64,000 bases of DNA from contig CALYLW010000056.1 in NCBI GenBank assembly GCA_944989445.1, positions 469,948 to 533,947 on the forward strand, written 5' to 3'. The notes beneath the pieces are model-generated. The model was not told where the DNA came from, made no database searches, and saw only the letters and a program-made list of their open reading frames with translations. The translations under genes and the position numbers were made by a program. Shown in pieces: positions 47,701-59,800 of the stretch (its first letter is position 1; every line of letters begins with the position of its first letter). The stretch is from Ampullaceana balthica (lineage: Eukaryota; Mollusca; Gastropoda; Lymnaeidae).

Positions 47701-48650
47701 CACTTTCAAACTGTATCTAATACTGTTAGAGGTATAAGTGCATAGTTACTCAAATGCCTCAAATGTAAGTTTGTTATTTTTTCTTAAATATCCAGAAACA
47801 TTTATTGTCCAGTACCTCTGGATTACATAATGTTAAACTCCAATAAATATAAACTGCAAGTGTTTGATAAAACAAATTAATTTAAGGATTCTCAATCAGT
47901 TATTATGATATTCATATCAAATAATATTGAAGGTTAACTTTTATATTTATGAAAAGTTCAAATATTTGCATTACATGTAGTTATATATTTTTAAAAGAAT
48001 TAATATTTTCAATTCTACCTTTACATGCTGCAGATTGGGGACTGCTATACACCAGCTTATAGACAATTTCGACTAATTATTTTAATTATCTTCGTGGCTG
48101 TTCTTTGTTGTGAGATTTTGTTACTGGTTGTAATTTGTCCGTGCTGTTTCATCCAATAAAATTATGATTATTCATCTTGATTTGATGTGTTGAAAATATA
48201 TTTAATATGTTGAAAAGATGTTGTTTTATTATAATTATGTTTTTTTTAACGCTTGTAGGGGGAAGGGTGGTACATGGGGATTTAGGGTGTCAAAATCAGT
48301 TTATGCAATTGGAACTATTGGTAATGCTTGGGAATTTGTACTCGCTAAAAGGCTTAAAATAAAATAAATATGTATGATATAATTTTCGCAGTAAAGGTCA
48401 AGGTAAGTCCTATAACTTAGTATAACATACCCACACCCTCAACCCGAAAAAAAAATGAAGTTGATACTTTTCAAAACCAATTAGACTGTAAAATGTTAAT
48501 ACATGTAATTGAAATATACAGAAATATTGGATATACATAAATAGTACTTCTTTACTTTTAAGATAATAGTATTTAAAACGGTTTCAACCAGATGATGCAA
48601 CTTTTATTTAAGATTAATTTCTGTTCAAACTTGGCAAACTAACAATATTA

Positions 48651-49945
48651 CTCATCATCATCATCATTGGCGCTACAGTCCATGTAGGGCCCTGGCGTGC
48701 TCCACCACATCCTTCCATTTGGATCGATCGATGGATTTCCTTCTCCATGCCCGAACCCCCAGCTGTTGTAGGTCCGTTTCCACATCATCGATCCACCTCA
48801 GTCTTGGGCGACCAGTGAGTCGTCTGCCCCCTGGTTTCTGCCTGTAAATAAATTTTGGTGCTCTACACTCTGACATCCTTCCAACATGTCCTGCCCAGCG
48901 CAGTCTTCCTTTTTAATACTTGTGACGATGGGAGGGTCTTTGTACAGATGGTATAGCTCTTGGTTCGTACGAATTCTCCAGATATCATTTTCTATCACAG
49001 GGCCATATATTTTCCAGAGGATTTTCCTCTCCCAAGTGTTGAGTAGGTATTCTGCCTTTCTGGTCAGGGTCCAAGTCTTACTAGCGTACGTTACTACCGG
49101 CCTTATGATCGTGGTGTATATTATTTTCTTTGTTCCCCTTGAGAGGTTTTTGCTTCTTAGAAGTTATTGTACAAGTTTTCTTAGAAGTAGGAGCGGTTGC
49201 CTGCTGTTAACCTTTCTTTCACCTCCAAGCTTATCTCATTGTGTTCGTTTATAGCTGCCCCTAGATACTTGAATACAGTAACTCTCTCAAATGTGTGTTT
49301 GTTTATAGTGATGTTATCATCATCATGGGTGTTCCGTGACATAATCATATATTTTGTTTTCGGTTCGTTTATAACAAGACCAGCTTCGACAGAGGCATTT
49401 TCAAGTTCCTTGAAAGCTATAATTACGTTAATACGGTTTCTACTTCTACCCAGCAGCGCTATATCATCTGCGTATGCCAGGTACTGTAGTGGTTGGCATA
49501 ACAAGGTTCTTGATGGTCTTTGTTCTGTTATGCCTCTCTGGAAGTAGTTAGTTATTGTTTCGATTTAACTGACATGTATGTTTCTAATGATTTCATCTAG
49601 TGTGATGTTGAATAGCATACATGAAAGTGAGTCTCCTTGTCTGAGACCGCGGTCAACTGTGAACTCCCTTGAGTAATCTCCCTGTACCTTAACTCTACTT
49701 TTGGAGCTGGCCATTGTCATATATATGAGCCGAGTTAATTTGTGTGGGACTCCAAGTTCATGTAGTGCGTTGTATAGGTAATTCCTATTTACGCTATCAT
49801 ATGCAGTTTTGTAGCCGACATATAGTTGATGTATGTCGATGTTATATTCATAGCATTTCTCCAGGAGACATCTTATAGTAAAAATATGATCAGTTGATCT
49901 GTTCTGTTGGAAACCACATTGACAGGGGAAATAACGCAATAAAAC
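48651..49945 (-). pseudogene. Broken non-LTR retrotransposon reverse transcriptase
   Basis: Minus-strand pieces in order: CGFQQNRSTDHIFTIRCLLE and GLRQGDSLSCMLFNITLDE (49939-49565); LAYADDIALLGRSRNR with FKYLGAAINE (49504-49181); a frame-shifted connection domain (IYGPVIENDIWRIRTNQEL, then LYKDPP) to 48800; and GRRLTGRPRLRWIDDVETDL then GVRAWRRKSIDRSKWKD (48876-48673). A stop is followed by a short 3' UTR and an (ATG)n tail at 48654-48668. The YADD catalytic box is intact, but frameshifts and 5' truncation make it dead. Confidence 0.9.
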
Positions 49946-50645
49946 AAAAGATTGTCAATTATTTGTTTTTGTTACTTCCCTTGAAATGTACAGTTTAATG
50001 ACGTCATACATTTTAATTTTTGGTTTTAATCGAAATAAACAATTAATTAATGAAATTGATCGTTAATTTTTCAAAAGTAAACGATTAAATTTAAATTAAT
50101 CGTTATCATCCCTTATTTTAAGCTTTTTTCCACTTTTTCACCCTTAAAAAAGTGGTCAAATTGTAAAAAGAGATTTACAATTCAGTTCTGATAAGGAATG
50201 CGAATTTTTTATATTGTCGACTTCCTGGTATTGACTTCCGGATTTTATGTCGACGACACCACAACAAAAACAACGGTCTACTTACAACTGCTCCTATTTA
50301 ATAATAGTTGAAGAATGTACAAAATTTGTGTTTGATATTCTGTAAAGGTATTTAATTTTGTGCACTAACCAATTTACAATTTTTCGTATAATTGAGATAC
50401 ATAACTACGACATATTCTTTAAATTATGAACTGCTATGGCTATTAGTCTAAAATTAGTGCAGTAGGCGCAGTAGGCATCATCACTGACACTGACATCAGT
50501 ATTCTGCAGATAGAGAGATAGGCACTTGAGCCACTTGGTAGGCACTTTGGTAAAAAAAAATTGGTAATTTCTTATTTCAGCGCATTTTATTTTTATAGAG
50601 CAAAAAAATAAAGTAGCTTACTTTTACTAATTTAAACTAAACGGC
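49946..50645. other. No gene seen; atcgattaa-rich element fragment at 50020-50115
   Basis: The fragment resembles one end of 38810-39239; the rest is AT-rich. Confidence 0.4.
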
Positions 50646-51255
50646 AGTGGCTATTGAGACGCTAGCGACACTAGCGTCTTAATAGCCCACAGGCTATTAA
50701 AAAGGGGGGATAAAAAAATTGAAGAAAGGAGTAACTTTCCCTAAACCTATCCCTAACTAACCCTAAAACTAAAATCTGTCACTAAACCTAACCCAAACCC
50801 TATCACTAAACCTAACCCAAACCCTAAAACCTATCACTAAACCTAACCCACACCCTAAAACCTATCACTAAACCTAACCCACACCCTAAAACCTAACCTA
50901 CACCCTTAAACCTATCACTAAACCTAAAATTTGATTCTGTCAGGAACAAACCATGAAAAAAAATGTTATTAATTATCAATTTATGTTTTAAAAAACAAAC
51001 AAAAAAACAACAGCAAAAAAAAAGACACAACCAAATTGAAAATCGAACCCTGGCCCAGAAGTACAGTTGTATATCGCACTATTCATGAGACCAGAGAGAC
51101 TAGATGAAAGGGTTTATTTTTAAAGTTATTTATAAAACTCTTTAATAATATGGCTTACTTGTACTTGTAGCTCTTCAATTTTAGAAACATTATTTATTTA
51201 TTTGCGTCTCAATAGCCTGTGGGCTATTAAGACGTTAGCGTCTCAATAGCCACTA
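50646..51255. mobile_element. Foldback element with about 50-bp inverted termini
   Basis: Both ends read, inward, agtggctattgagacgcta then cgtcttaatagcccacaggc. Inside are a telomere-like minisatellite (50730-50930) and a tRNA-like B-box segment near 51046-51056. No ORF. No clear target duplication. Confidence 0.75.
50730..50930. repeat. Telomere-like CCTAAC/CCCTAAA minisatellite
   Basis: Irregular units such as ccctaaaacctatcactaaa and cctaacccaaa. CCCTAA matches the animal telomere repeat, but units are not perfect hexamers. Confidence 0.85.
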
Positions 51256-51640
51256 CCAATTTAAACACATTCAATAAGTAATATAGAAGTAGAAGTATTT
51301 AAATTTAATGATTAATTTAAATTTAATGGGTTAAATATTAGTTTTCCATTGTTTTGATGAGTTTAAAGGGGGTTTTAACTATAAAAACTGGTTTTAAAAT
51401 CATGATTCTAGCAAACACCGTTTTTTTGTTTATATATTTAACCACATTTGGCCTGATAATTTCATTTCTTTCACGGCCTCAGACCAAACTATATTTTCAT
51501 GGTAGCAGTAACTTCAGTAAGTGAAATACTAATGACTAATGAGATTCAGAGGCGTCATCTGACGGTAAAGTCATTTATGATAAAGTATTCCCGAATCCTC
51601 CCCCCCCCCATTATTTAAATAAAATTAGTACTTGGGAAAT

Positions 51641-52033
51641 AAGCCTGTTCAAGGTAAGTTTTAAAAAAAATGATAATAATTAACATATATCTTTTGTAAT
51701 GTATTTCTTTTAAATGTTTATTGAAAATTTTAATGGTTGTTAAATAATGACACCTAAGGGGGGGGGGTTGTACATAGATTACGTCAAGTACCTAGGGGAA
51801 CGGGGTTCATGCATTTGTGGCGAAAGGGTGGGGGTGTTTAAGCCTGTTCAGGGTAAGTTTTTAATAATGTTTGATGATGACAAATTATATCTTTTGTAAT
51901 GTATTTCTTCTAAATGTTTGACAATTTTAATGGTTGTTAAATAATGACACTTAGGGGCCGAACATAAATGATGTCAAGTACCTAGAGGGAGGTGGTTCAC
52001 ACATTTGTGACGAGGGGGAGGTGTTTAAGAACA
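51641..52033. repeat. 200-bp tandem duplication, about 2 copies, G-rich
   Basis: aagcctgttcaaggtaagtt starts a unit at 51641 that repeats from 51841. Each unit carries aatgacacctaaggggg-like and gatgtcaagtacctag-like boxes. Part of the repeat family also seen at 15195-15590. Confidence 0.75.
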
Positions 52034-52041
52034 GTGATGTT

Positions 52042-52408
52042 CAAGGCCGGTGTTGCGTACTGGGTTCTGGATACAATGAAGACTAATTGACTCTTGTCAA
52101 TGGATAATACAAGCCTTTATTCAGTCAGCAATATATTTACAGCAACAGATTCAGGTACACAACATAATCCATTAACAATGCCACTTACTAGTAAGTGCAT
52201 ACGAAGGACACTCTGTCCCTAATACTAGCAGTACTACACTGTACACTCGAGCACACCTCAATGTGTTACCAGCTATCAGAGCTACGCTCTATCACTAAAT
52301 CGCTAGTCCTCACAAGGACAATAAGAGAAAATTAATATAGGCGGGACCTATGAAAGTGTGGGGCCCAATGCGGCCGTATAGGTTTGCAGTGGACTATGAC
52401 TGGCCCTG
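52042..52408. mobile_element. 367-bp hAT-like non-autonomous insertion
   Basis: Ends CAAGGCC and inverted CAGGGCC. Flanks gtgatgtt (52034-52041) and gtgacgtc (52409-52416) are near-identical 8-mers. It interrupts a repeat that is continuous at 15240-15270 (gtgtttaagaaatgtgactt). Confidence 0.6.
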
Positions 52409-52760
52409 GTGACGTCAAATCAAAACGCTCAACTTTAAATAAAAGTTCACATAAATATTTGATTGCTTACAATTCATCTGATGACTATTTATATTGCCTC
52501 GGACGTTCGCGCTGATAGGAGTATCAGTTCAGACACTTACATCAAAGTCCGACGAGGTGGCCTTACGCGTATTACGACATAAGAGTGCAGCCTTACTTAA
52601 ATGGCAATAATGTGATTTGAAACATGCCCAGGAAATTCGGCTTTTATGGGGGGGGGGCAAAGCTTTATAACGTCATATTTGAGGGGGGGGGGTACTTTTT
52701 GTGACGAAGAGACGACCGAGAGAAATCAGCCTAAATTGTGTGACGTCATTTAAGGCATAG
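52409..52760. mobile_element. Right part of repeat shared with 15195-15590
   Basis: aactttaaataaaagttcac, tatttgattgcttac, then g-runs with taacgtcatat and gtgtgacgtcatttaa in the same order as at 15290-15585, plus an extra segment of about 90 bp at 52480-52560. Confidence 0.65.
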
Positions 52761-53159
52761 CCGTTGGATTTTTATTTTCTCCCCGCTTACTTCCCATCGG
52801 TGGTTTTTTTTTAAAAAAATAATAAACGATGGTTGCTTTGAAGACTGGTATGGGGTTGGGGAGAGAGGGGGATGCAAAAAAGTTCAGCGCTGACACTCAC
52901 GAGCAAAATATTTGCCTTGAACCAGTGCAGTAGTCCCCAACCTTTTTATCGCCACGGACCCCTTTTTGACAATCAGCATGTTTAAATTATAAATAAAATA
53001 TAACTAAGTGAAAAAAAACTTGTAAAATATAAGCAAATATTAAAATACAGTTATGCAAAAAATATATATATATATATAAAGTGATTTAACATTTTAACCC
53101 GGTTCACCGACAAATAGCCCCGGACAAGACGGCCCCCAACAAATGGGCTCTGACATAAC
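52761..53159. other. No gene seen; hAT-like left end near 52928
   Basis: cagtagtccccaaccttttt at 52928 is a typical start of hAT non-autonomous elements; a right end was not found. A short (TA)n is at 53062-53079. Confidence 0.4.
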
Positions 53160-53410
53160 GGCCCCAACAAGACCAAATTCTTGACACGAGTTGTTGCAAA
53201 CCAGTTTCTGTGTGTGCTATCAGTGTTGCATCGTCCGCAAAGAGTAGCTCCCAAATTAGGACATCTGTCGTTTTGGTTTTGGCGCGGAGGTGGGCAGTTT
53301 TGATAATTCCTCCATCAGCTCTGATATGTAACCAGATTCCATCACTGCTATCCTTGAATGTGTATCGAAAGCATTTAGTACCGTATATAATATCATACAA
53401 AGTTGTTTTA
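53160..53410 (-). pseudogene. Reverse transcriptase fragment of a second non-LTR element
   Basis: Minus strand reads GIWLHIRADGGIIKTAHLRA, then ELLFADDATLIAHTETGLQQ and LVS. The FADD box and the following AHTE..LQ are typical of LINE reverse transcriptases; the sequence differs from the 48651-49945 element. Confidence 0.82.
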
Positions 53411-53889
53411 AAACTGCATCCAATATTTGCGGTTTTTCGCCATTAGAGGGAAAAATGGGGGGTTAAAGAATATAAACCACCTCAAAAAGCGAGGGAATAG
53501 TGTATTATGAACTTGAATGCACCAAAAAGTTCACGCAACTGGGTGGGGTGGCAGTTAGTTCATCATCATCCACTTAATGCAAAGCGGCCAGATGGCGCTT
53601 GATCACACTGGTGTTCCCGCCCTTTGCCAACGAAATGTCATCAGAAAGATTGCATTTTGCCATGTCTCTGTCAACTCGCTTGGCGTGATTCCACACGTCC
53701 GACGTCTTACCCAACTTACACTGTTAGTAACTATTTAATTTATTACAATAATTTTTTCTGCTATGCATACACGTGTTAACGAACACAAGAAACAAACAAA
53801 TGCGGGTTATAGAAGTGGAAGGGGAGTGAAGGGGTTTAGATTAACAAAACTGTCTCCTCTCAAATAATGAGATTTAATTAATAATAATT
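53411..53889. other. No gene seen
   Basis: Unique-looking sequence. Confidence 0.4.
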
Positions 53890-55060
53890 AATTTAATTGC
53901 GGTACATTCTATCAATCTGAAATTTTGATACAATGTATTGTCATCCAAGATCTGTCTGTGGTAAAAATTTGAGCTCTCTAGGACCATCAGAAGTGGTTTA
54001 ATGTTATGTTGGCAAATTTGAAAAATTGCGGACAAACAGACACGAAAGCAAGTTAATAAAAACGTGGTAAAAAGGGCACAAAATGTCTCAAAACTTCATG
54101 TTAAAAAAAGTTATTATTATGTCTTACAAAAAAATTCATAACTTTTGTTTGAACCACTTGAGCTAGAAAGTTGATCTTTATGTTTTTGTTTATCATTTAG
54201 TCATTTACTAGGCTTTACACAGCTATGACATTTTTATTTTTTAAGAATTAATTTGAAATTTTCACCCAAGTGCCTACTGTAGACTGTAACTGTCTGTAGG
54301 TAGACTACAGTAGACTGTAGGCGGTGTAGGCTACAGTGTCCTCACTGTAGGCAGAAGGAGGCCTAAATAAATAATAGTCCTATACTATACAGCACGGCCT
54401 ATGCTATAGCAAGAGTGAAGAGTGGTAAAAGTGCAGTTTTGTGACATATTTCAAATATTTTGTAGCAAATTTTAATTTTATTGTGAGAACTTACGTTTTT
54501 AATTTATTAAATGGATTTTTCGGCTCTTGATGATTCATTTTCAATTACATAGTCCGAGTAACATACATCCATTTTGTTTATCTAGCACAGTGGTCCACAA
54601 CCTTAATGCCGCGGACCGGTAAAAGTTTGATAATTTTACTGCGGCCCACTAACCTGAGGGGGGGGATTTGCGGCTGCGATGATTGTTTATACAGGTATTT
54701 TAGATTGTTTTGATTTTTACCACATTTTTAACTTGCTTTTGTTCCTGTTTATTCGCAACATTTCAAATTTCCATCGTAAAATTAAACGACTTCTGAAGGT
54801 CCTAGAGATCTCAAAATTTTACCACAGATAGATTTTGGATGATTATGCATGATTCAATTGTCACCAATATAAACTTTATAGTTAGATTAGCCACAATAAA
54901 TTAAATAAAAAGTAATATAAAAATTAATTAAAAATTATTTTTTTCGATATACTCTATGATTTTACACTTCGACTAAAACGAATAAAATAAATAGAGGTAA
55001 AAAAAAGATTTTTAAAAACCGCGTTTTTATAAGTGGACTAAAAGAAGAAAATAATTTAAA
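53890..55060. repeat. Inverted-arm repeat family shared with intron 42842-43989
   Basis: 53896-54075 and 54705-54870 are inverted copies (accatcagaagtg..., aagcaagttaa, gtggtaaaaa) about 650 bp apart. 55000-55050 repeats the aaccgcgtttttataag-like arm. 54290-54350 is rich in tagactgtagg. hAT-like cagtggtccacaacct starts at 54588. No ORF. Confidence 0.6.
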
Positions 55061-55688
55061 ACTTATAAGTTCAAGTACTTTCATTTAATATGCCTAAACG
55101 TGGGGCGGGCACTTATGAGGTTTTACATATGCAGTTCACTCATTCTCTCACTTATAGATCTCTCTTTTGCCTTCTAAATTATAAATCTTTAATTTTTATC
55201 CCAAACACCTCATAAGCGCCCGCATTGAATATGACTATAAATTGTGAGTTAAATATGGTATTTTTTAATTTAAAAATGTAGCTTAACATCCTCATGCAGT
55301 AACCCAAATTTGTGGTGTAAAATCCATAATGTACATGCAAAATATAATTATAATATAAGCTGTGTGACCAATGTTACCTTTAAGAAGCGTGGTTATGCAG
55401 ATTAGAGTTACTATGCAGCAAATTTTGAAAAGGATAATATATGTGTGTTTGTGGTGTTAGCATATAAGATGGGTGCAGTGGAACATTCATGACCTAAAAC
55501 CTCTTCTGTGGAAGACTCAATTTTATACCACTGTAGCCAGTAAAATATTCAAGTAGACGAGTTTAGCTATAAGCGAAAAGCAAATAGCCTAATCCTATTT
55601 ATATCATTACTATAAATTTAGTCTGTTGGCTAAGAAGTAGCTATGTTTACTTATGTCATTGTGGAATGTGTTAAAGTTTGTAGAATAC
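55061..55688. other. No gene seen
   Basis: AT-rich spacer before the 48-bp array. Confidence 0.4.
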
Positions 55689-56222
55689 TACATAGTGGTG
55701 ACTTACTCTGTAGTCATTACTAAACTCATAGTGGTGCAAATAGTGGTGACTTAATCTGTAGTCATTACTAAACTCATAGTGGTGCAAATAGTGGTGACTT
55801 AATCTGTAGTCATTACTAAACTCATAGTAGTGCAAATAGTGGTGACTTACTCTGTAGTCATTACTAAACTCATAGTAGTGCAAATAGTGATGACTTACTC
55901 TGTAGTCATTACTAAACTCATAGTAGTGCAAATAGTGGTGACTTACTCTGTAGTCATTACTAAACTCATAGTAGTGCAAATAGTGGTGACTTACTCTGTA
56001 GTCATTACTAAACTCATAGTAGTGCAAATAGTGGTGACTTACTCTGTAATCATTACTGAACTCATAGTAGTGCGAATAGTGGTGACTTACTCTGTAGTCA
56101 TTACTGAACTCATAATGGTGCAAATAGTGGTGACTTACTCTGTAGTCATTACTAACCTCATAGTGGTGCAAATAGTGGTGACTTACTCTGTAGTCATTAC
56201 TAAACTCATAGTAGTGCAAATA
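55689..56222. repeat. 48-bp minisatellite, 11 copies
   Basis: Unit gtggtgacttactctgtagt, cattactaaactcatagtag, tgcaaata. 48 is a multiple of three, so the minus strand is open for 182 codons (HYYEFSNDYRVSHHYL repeated) and the plus strand for 136. No splice or family support for coding. It ends about 510 bp before the MFSD5-like start codon. Confidence 0.95.
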
Positions 56223-56734
56223 AAAAATCTATTTGGCTAACTATGCCTATCTGGGTTATTTGAATTTGTTAACATTTTCATCATCCTACTTATTCAATCA
56301 CACACAGCATTGTGTAAAACTGGTGTGTAAAATTATCAAACTATACTGTAGGCTTTGTGTAAGTTAACAGCAAAGTTTTTTTTAAATTGTGTTTCCTTCC
56401 ACAATCAAGGCCAAGGCCTTATTGGCTAAAGAGGGAAACAAAGGGGCTTACAATTTTTATTGTGTGTGACAGTATTCATGTAATATGATCAGAGGTGCTT
56501 TGTTAATGAAATTCGAAGCAGATTTCATTACCTGGAGGGCAGATTTTTTTTTAAAATTATTTTAACGGAGACTAATAATTGGTATTGTATTTACACTGAG
56601 GCTGCTGTTTCTTTGGTTCAATTCATTGCTTGGTGCATGTATTCAGTTCATATCATTTTCATTACAGTGAAAGGAGCAAATAGGACTTGTGTCTTCAACT
56701 TACAGTAACCATTATAGCTGCATAAACCTTCAGC
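56223..56734. promoter_or_regulatory. 5' flank of the MFSD5-like gene
   Basis: The region between the 48-bp array and the start codon must hold the 5' UTR and perhaps the promoter. No TATA or initiator could be fixed by eye. Confidence 0.3.
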
Positions 56735-56882
56735 ATGGATATCTTCTTGGGTGGATTTTATGTTTTGACCGTTTTGTGTGCTCTGATGTACCTTGCAACA
56801 AGAGCTGCACTCCCTCCTGTTACAGATGCTGCCTTTAATGTATTTCAACGTACATACCTTGTGGTATATCTCCTCGCAATGG
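56735..56882 (+). CDS. MFSD5: MFSD5-like exon 1 (start codon, TM1)
   Basis: Residues 1-49. MDIFLGGFYVLTVLCALMYLA forms the first membrane helix in place of a signal peptide, followed by FQRTYLVVYLLAM, which enters helix 2. Donor GTAAGC. Confidence 0.9.
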
Positions 56883-59800
56883 GTAAGCATTGTTTTAAGA
56901 AATAATTTGAGATATTTCTATTCCAAATTACATTTATGAGTATAATTTGTATAATGAAAGACAGGGTTAAATATCTTGTTCAAGCCTATGCATCTAAATT
57001 AATGTACTTATTTCAATATAAAATTTCTAATTAAGTTTGGTATTTTTTTACTTAATTTTTTTTTAATTTGAGGGCCTATTATTTATCTGGTCTCCTTACT
57101 ATTCAATTCTTGTGTATAAACATAATTATAGTAAATCTAATGTCGAAATTTGTGTTACATTTACAGCTGGGGACTGGCTACAGGGACCTCATGTTTATGC
57201 TTTGTATGAAAGTTATGGCATGACAACTGAACAGATTGACATCCTGTTTGTGGCTGGGTTTGGTTCAAGTATGATTGTAGGAACACTTGTTGGCTCTATT
57301 GCTGATAAATAGTAGGTTGCATTGATGAGTATTGCTGAATTGTAATAAACATTGTTAACCAAATTACCTTTTACTCTATGTAATTTGTCAAAACTTAAAT
57401 ACTGTACATCAAAATTTCAGTCCTAACACAAAGCTTTATTTCAACACAAGTCTTTCATTACAGACTGTCATAAAATTAGAATAAAAATGCACCATGTAAC
57501 CCATTGTTAATAAAATGTTAGAATATTTCTCACTTGGCTTTAATTGGGTGCTTTGTTGATCAAAATATTGATTTTCTTTACCTATACATTAATCAATATT
57601 TTTTCAATAAAACCTCTTTCAGTGTTACATTCTAGGATAATAAAATAAAGATCAATTTGTATACTTCTTTTTGATTTTGAATATAGGGCTAGATTTTAGA
57701 ATAATACACCAATGGTGAAAAATATTAATGTTTAAAGGAATAAAAGAGATGAACTTTATTTTGCTTTTCCTAAACTTAAGAATAAAGGTCAGATTTTTTT
57801 GTCCTTATTAAAAAAAAATATTATGAAATCTGAAAATATGGAAAATAATAACTTTTTGTTAAATACCATAACTTTCAATGGGATGATATTTTAAAAATTC
57901 CTTATTATTCAGACGATTAATTTTTTATTGTAAATTTTTTAGTGGAAGAAGAACAAATTGTATGCTGTATGGTGTTTTGTACGGTGCTGCCTGCATCACC
58001 AAGGTAATTTATTGCTGTATTATTCTTATCAAAACAATTAGGTAACATTTAAGATAATTTTCACAGAAGTTCATCACTTGACTGGTTGTCTTATAAGTAA
58101 ATTTGATCTTATCATTTTCAGCACTTTGGTAATTTCTGGATCTTGATGATTGGCCGCCTCCTGGGTGGTACAGCAACATCTATCCTGTACAGCGCCTTTG
58201 AGTCCTGGCTTGTCTATGAACATAACAAGGTACATTTCTATATCAAAGTTAACTTTTGATATTATTCCAGGGTGGACCCAATCACACCCCATAATGGAAG
58301 TACATTGAATGTTATTTTAAATAAATTATATTGTTTTTGTGTAATGCTCTCTTTGTGTTTATAATGAACTTACAAATGCATTTTCTCAAAACAGAGAGGT
58401 TTTGACAGCAGCTTGCTTGGAAACATTTTTAGCTTGGGTGTTCTCGGAAACTCTGTTGTTGCAATTTTAGCTGGTTTAGTAGCTCAAAAGTTTGCTGATG
58501 CATTTGGATTTGTGTAAGTGGGAACAAACTTATTGCAATAAAACAATAAACATCAATTAGATAATATTTTATATATGTAGTTCAAGACTAATGCGAAATG
58601 TTGAAACTAAGAACAAGATACTCAGCCTTTGAAAATACATTCTGTGGTTATTTTCATGATATCATGTCAGCACAATGAATATCAAACTGCATGACCTTAG
58701 GTTCAATTAAATTAAACTGTGCTCCATCGAATGCATTAATTTCTCAATTTCATATAAAGGGCTCCATTTGATGTCTCCTTGGTGGTGCTTACATTGATGG
58801 TCATTGTAATCACCATGACGTGGACAGAGAACTATGGTGATAAGACAAGCAACATTTCTCATTCTTTTGGAACAGCACTTAATGCCATCAGACAAGGTGA
58901 TAATACCCTTAACATCTATATATATATAATACACCAAAGCGAGTATGTGCAAATAAGCATGACGAATGACCCTCGCTGGCGTCAACCAATGTCTCGAGAA
59001 CAACAATGGTTCTTGCGTTGGTCCTTCACAAGATAACACAAGATTCGTAGTGTAGTGGTTATTACGCCCGCCTTACACGCGGAAGGACTGGGTTCATGCC
59101 CCAGCAAAATCATTTTTAAAAAAAATTTTAACAATGTGTTTGTGCCCGTTCTTTTCCCCCTTTATTGCGAACATGGCTGACCCTCGGTAGGGTCGGCCAA
59201 TCACAGTTTATGGTTGGCAAGCTTGGGTGGTGAAGAGTGGTGGGCAGGTAGATAACCACAGTACGAATGTCTCGAGACCAACAATGCGTCGGTGGTTACC
59301 CCCCATGACGTTCGCTCGCGTTGTTTTGATTTCTTCTAGCTGTAGTTTGTGTCCGTTCTTTCCCCCCTCTGCACTATCCATGAGCAAGTCTGTGGCGTAT
59401 GCTACACCGTGGGGCGTATCTAGTTGTTTATAATATTTCTTTAGGATGCATCTTGAAATTGATTCACCTATATACATATTAATGAGCCATTAATTTATGG
59501 ATAATTTTATTAGTATCTTCAAAAAAATGTATGTAAAAATAATAATATTAAACTACAGGTAAAAATAGTATTAAGCTAAAGACGGTCGTTTGGATACGTA
59601 AAATAACCATTCTTATCCTAAAGGATGAAGTCAGTATGACAATAATAACATAAATAAATTTTACGCATTTTTTAAATTTCATAACCAGATGATAGTGATA
59701 ACGGGAAATCCTTACGGGACTGAGGCAGAAGTTTGGCAAAAACCTTCTTGGGAATTAAACGTTAAGATTTCACTAAAGGTTTTCCCTTCAAATAGTTGTA

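Larger units (their letters stand above)
44286..48650. other. AT-rich intergenic region; LINE 3' end at 44636-44747
   Basis: Contains the likely 3' UTR of the WIF1-like gene, a degraded fourth copy (D) of the retrotransposon 3' end, and otherwise 4 kb of AT-rich sequence with no recognised exon, RNA or array. Confidence 0.45.

Noticed and set aside
48886..49547. Plus-strand frames of 122 and 116 codons
   Set aside because: Antisense shadows of the reverse transcriptase remnant.
50730..50930. True telomere or chromosome end
   Set aside because: Repeats are irregular, short and enclosed by inverted termini, with genes continuing beyond them.
58707..59039. Minus-strand frame over MFSD5-like exon 6
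   Set aside because: Antisense shadow of a well-supported exon and its intron.
59041..59113. Functional tRNA-Val gene
   Set aside because: The A-box half and anticodon loop fit, but the acceptor stem does not pair and the B box is degraded; the same sequence recurs as part of a dispersed repeat.
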